Assembly: GCA_965207275.1 (NCBI GenBank) | Contig: CBDBMH010000002.1 | Span: forward strand, 2,108,001-2,172,000 | DNA: 64,000 nt | Origin: Bin22 sp965207275 | GTDB taxonomy: Bacteria; Chloroflexota; Dehalococcoidia; Lucifugimonadales; UBA3495 | Direction of reading: 5' to 3' | Shown here: one piece after another, positions 62,663-64,000 of the stretch | Layout: every line of letters begins with the position of its first letter | Numbering within the stretch: position 1 is the first letter of the stretch | The notes under the pieces: model-generated | What the model was told of the DNA's origin: nothing | The model's input: only the letters and a program-made list of their open reading frames with translations | Databases searched by the model: none | Program-made: the position numbers and the translations under genes

Positions 62663-63553
62663 TCATTCACCACAGAATGGCAGACCAATGGTAAGGAAAT
62701 CGTTGTTATGCGCTCGCTGAAACCGCGCGGGGAGGCAACCGGTGAACTCGTTTCTGCCCAAGTACAGATACTTTAAGTGACGGAGGTTCCCCAACTCAGC
62801 CGGAATCTCGCCACTCAATCGGTTGCCACCCAGTCTGAGAGATCGAAGGGATTCGAGGTTCCCCAACTCAGCCGGAATCTCGCCACTCAGGTCATTCCTG
62901 CGAAGATTCAATACCTCCAGGTCCGCCAACTCACCTATCTCATGTGGTATCTCTCCCTTCAACCCATTCTCCTGAAGTTCTAACTGCTCTACTCTGCCCG
63001 ACTGGCTGTCGATGGTAACGCCATACCATTTCCTTAAGGGCTCGTCGGTCCGCCAGTTGGTATCGTCTAGCCACTCCGGCCCGCCAGTCGCATCATAAAA
63101 GGCTAACAATGCGGACCGATCGCCGTAGGACGGAGGAGGCTTGGGAGCCACTTTGCCTTCGCATACCGGCAGTCCAAGCTCCCAGAGATCATTATCAGGG
63201 ACCAATTGCAGACGGTCTGGAATGCACCCGGTCAGTGGGTTGCTCGCGAGGCGGAGTACCTTCAGCCTTGGGAGGTCTTCCAACTCTGGCGGTATCGCCC
63301 CAGTGAGCCGGTTACCCGCGAGTCGCAGCTCTTCCAAGCCCGTCAGATCGGCCAACTCGACTGGAATATCCCCATTCAAGTCGTTGCCATGCAGCAAGAG
63401 CCGACGCAGCCCCAGGTTGCCAAGCTCAGGTGGTATCTCCCCGCTGATGCGATTGCCGCTCAGATCTAGCTGGCTCAGCGCCTCAATGGCCTCTAATCCA
63501 GAGGGAATCTCGCCGGTCAGATCATTGTCAGCGAGTTGCAGGTAGGCTAGAAG
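62663..63553 (-). pseudogene. Leucine-rich-repeat protein interrupted by an insertion sequence
   Basis: Two LRR blocks: NDLTGEIPSGLEAIEALSQL-type repeats at the upstream (right) end, then more after a linker with SYGDRSALLAFYDATGGPEW. Repeats follow the plant-like LxxLxLxxNxLxGxIPxxL pattern. The first visible Met is at 63397, but the repeats continue in frame up to 63553, where the frame abuts the transposase stop codon. The N-terminus and any signal peptide have therefore been lost to the insertion. Probably a decayed surface or adhesion protein. Confidence 0.75.
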
Positions 63554-64000
63554 CTATTTCAAAATTCGATTAGTGAGCAGGATTACAAAGGCCAGCAGGA
63601 CGAAGCCGAAATAGAGATCCGCTTTTCTCTCGTATCGAACTACCAGCCGACGAAAGTTGTGCAACCAGGCGAAGGTCCGTTCCACTACCCACCGATGGCG
63701 GTAGTTGGACACCTGAGCTTTCCGGCCCGGTCGCGGCCTTTTGCCACGTCGTTCCGGGATGCAAGGCTTGATTCCCCTCCGCCGCAACCGGTTTCGGAAT
63801 GCTCGAGAATCGTAGCCTCGGTCGGCTACCAGTTCCCCGGGACGACTGCGGGGTCGTCCCCTGGCCCGCGGTACCCTCACCGTTGCCAAGGTAGCCTCGG
63901 CCAGAGTGATCTCCGCCCGCTGGGCGCTGGCCACCAAGGCTCCCAGAGGGGTTCCCTGGTTGTCTACCACCAGCATCAGTTTGGTGCCCTTGCCCTTGCG
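63549..64000 (-). mobile_element. IS5-type insertion sequence, partial at the window edge
   Basis: The transposase frame ends with its stop at 63554-63556, a few bases from the LRR gene it interrupts, so the IS end is near 63549. The left end of the element (its 5' side) lies beyond 64000. The terminal repeat cannot be checked from one end. Confidence 0.7.
63554..64000 (-). CDS. IS5-family (IS427/IS1031-like) transposase, C-terminal part
   Basis: The frame enters at the right edge with RKGKGTKLMLVVDNQG and continues LADRGYDSRAFRNRLRRRGI, then HRWVVERTFAWLHNFRRLVV with RYERKADLYFGF, the IS5 signature including the catalytic-Glu region WVVERTFAW. The Met at 63976 is internal. The protein start is outside the window. 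Confidence 0.85.
   Translation of the reverse strand, partial: RKGKGTKLMLVVDNQGTPLGALVASAQRAEITLAEATLATVRVPRARGRPRSRPGELVADRGYDSRAFRNRLRRRGIKPCIPERRGKRPRPGRKAQVSNYRHRWVVERTFAWLHNFRRLVVRYERKADLYFGFVLLAFVILLTNRILK

Overview
The window is GC-rich (roughly 60-65%) bacterial chromosome. Core genes (ispH, thrC, an Amt ammonium transporter, UspA), two luciferase-like flavin oxidoreductases, a DUF917/hydantoinase pair and large secreted Calx-beta proteins suggest Chloroflexota, perhaps an environmental Dehalococcoidia/SAR202-type lineage. That assignment is inference; there is no rRNA or marker phylogeny here. Region 1 (1-3115, minus strand) is a HigB/HigA-like toxin-antitoxin pair followed by a large N6-adenine DNA methyltransferase that runs off the left edge. 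All three sit behind one near-consensus promoter whose start point falls almost on the toxin ATG. Region 2 (3200-20050, plus strand) holds four large secreted proteins: two Calx-beta repeat proteins (1719 and 822 codons), then a tight pair of a 546-aa cadherin-like protein and a 1600-aa multi-domain Calx-beta protein. Three long poly-C tracts (28, 11 and 17 C) lie here. Two of them sit exactly between a well-placed ribosome site plus ATG and the signal peptide of a Calx-beta protein, and as sequenced both put that ATG out of frame. This is the arrangement of slipped-strand, phase-variable surface proteins and is the most interesting signal in the window. Region 3 (20200-38100) looks like an integrated conjugative or plasmid-like element. 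It has several XRE-type regulators (one with four HTH domains), a DUF3782-like protein, iteron-like repeats, then a single plus-strand operon: secreted protein, VirB6/TrbL-like protein, pilin, PrgI fusion, second pilin, VirB4 ATPase, TraG/VirD4-type ATPase, replication-relaxation protein and two small HTH proteins. No relaxase or integrase is visible. Region 4 (38100-43600) is decayed and mobile-rich: a RusA-like stub, a frameshifted Cas2-fold (SinR-like) gene, a low-GC zinc-ribbon protein, a Cas4-like nuclease with an in-frame stop, an ISAs1 remnant and a complete IS1380-type element. Region 5 (43600-61300) is ordinary chromosome: UspA, MFS transporter, SDR, LLM oxidoreductase, DUF917 plus hydantoinase, an unknown coiled-coil protein, Amt, threonine synthase, Uma2-family protein, IspH, a flippase-like membrane protein, DUF488, a small membrane protein, DUF123 and a second LLM oxidoreductase. 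Region 6 (61400-64000) has a low-GC protein with a HEPN-like motif and a leucine-rich-repeat protein cut by an IS5-type transposase that leaves the window.
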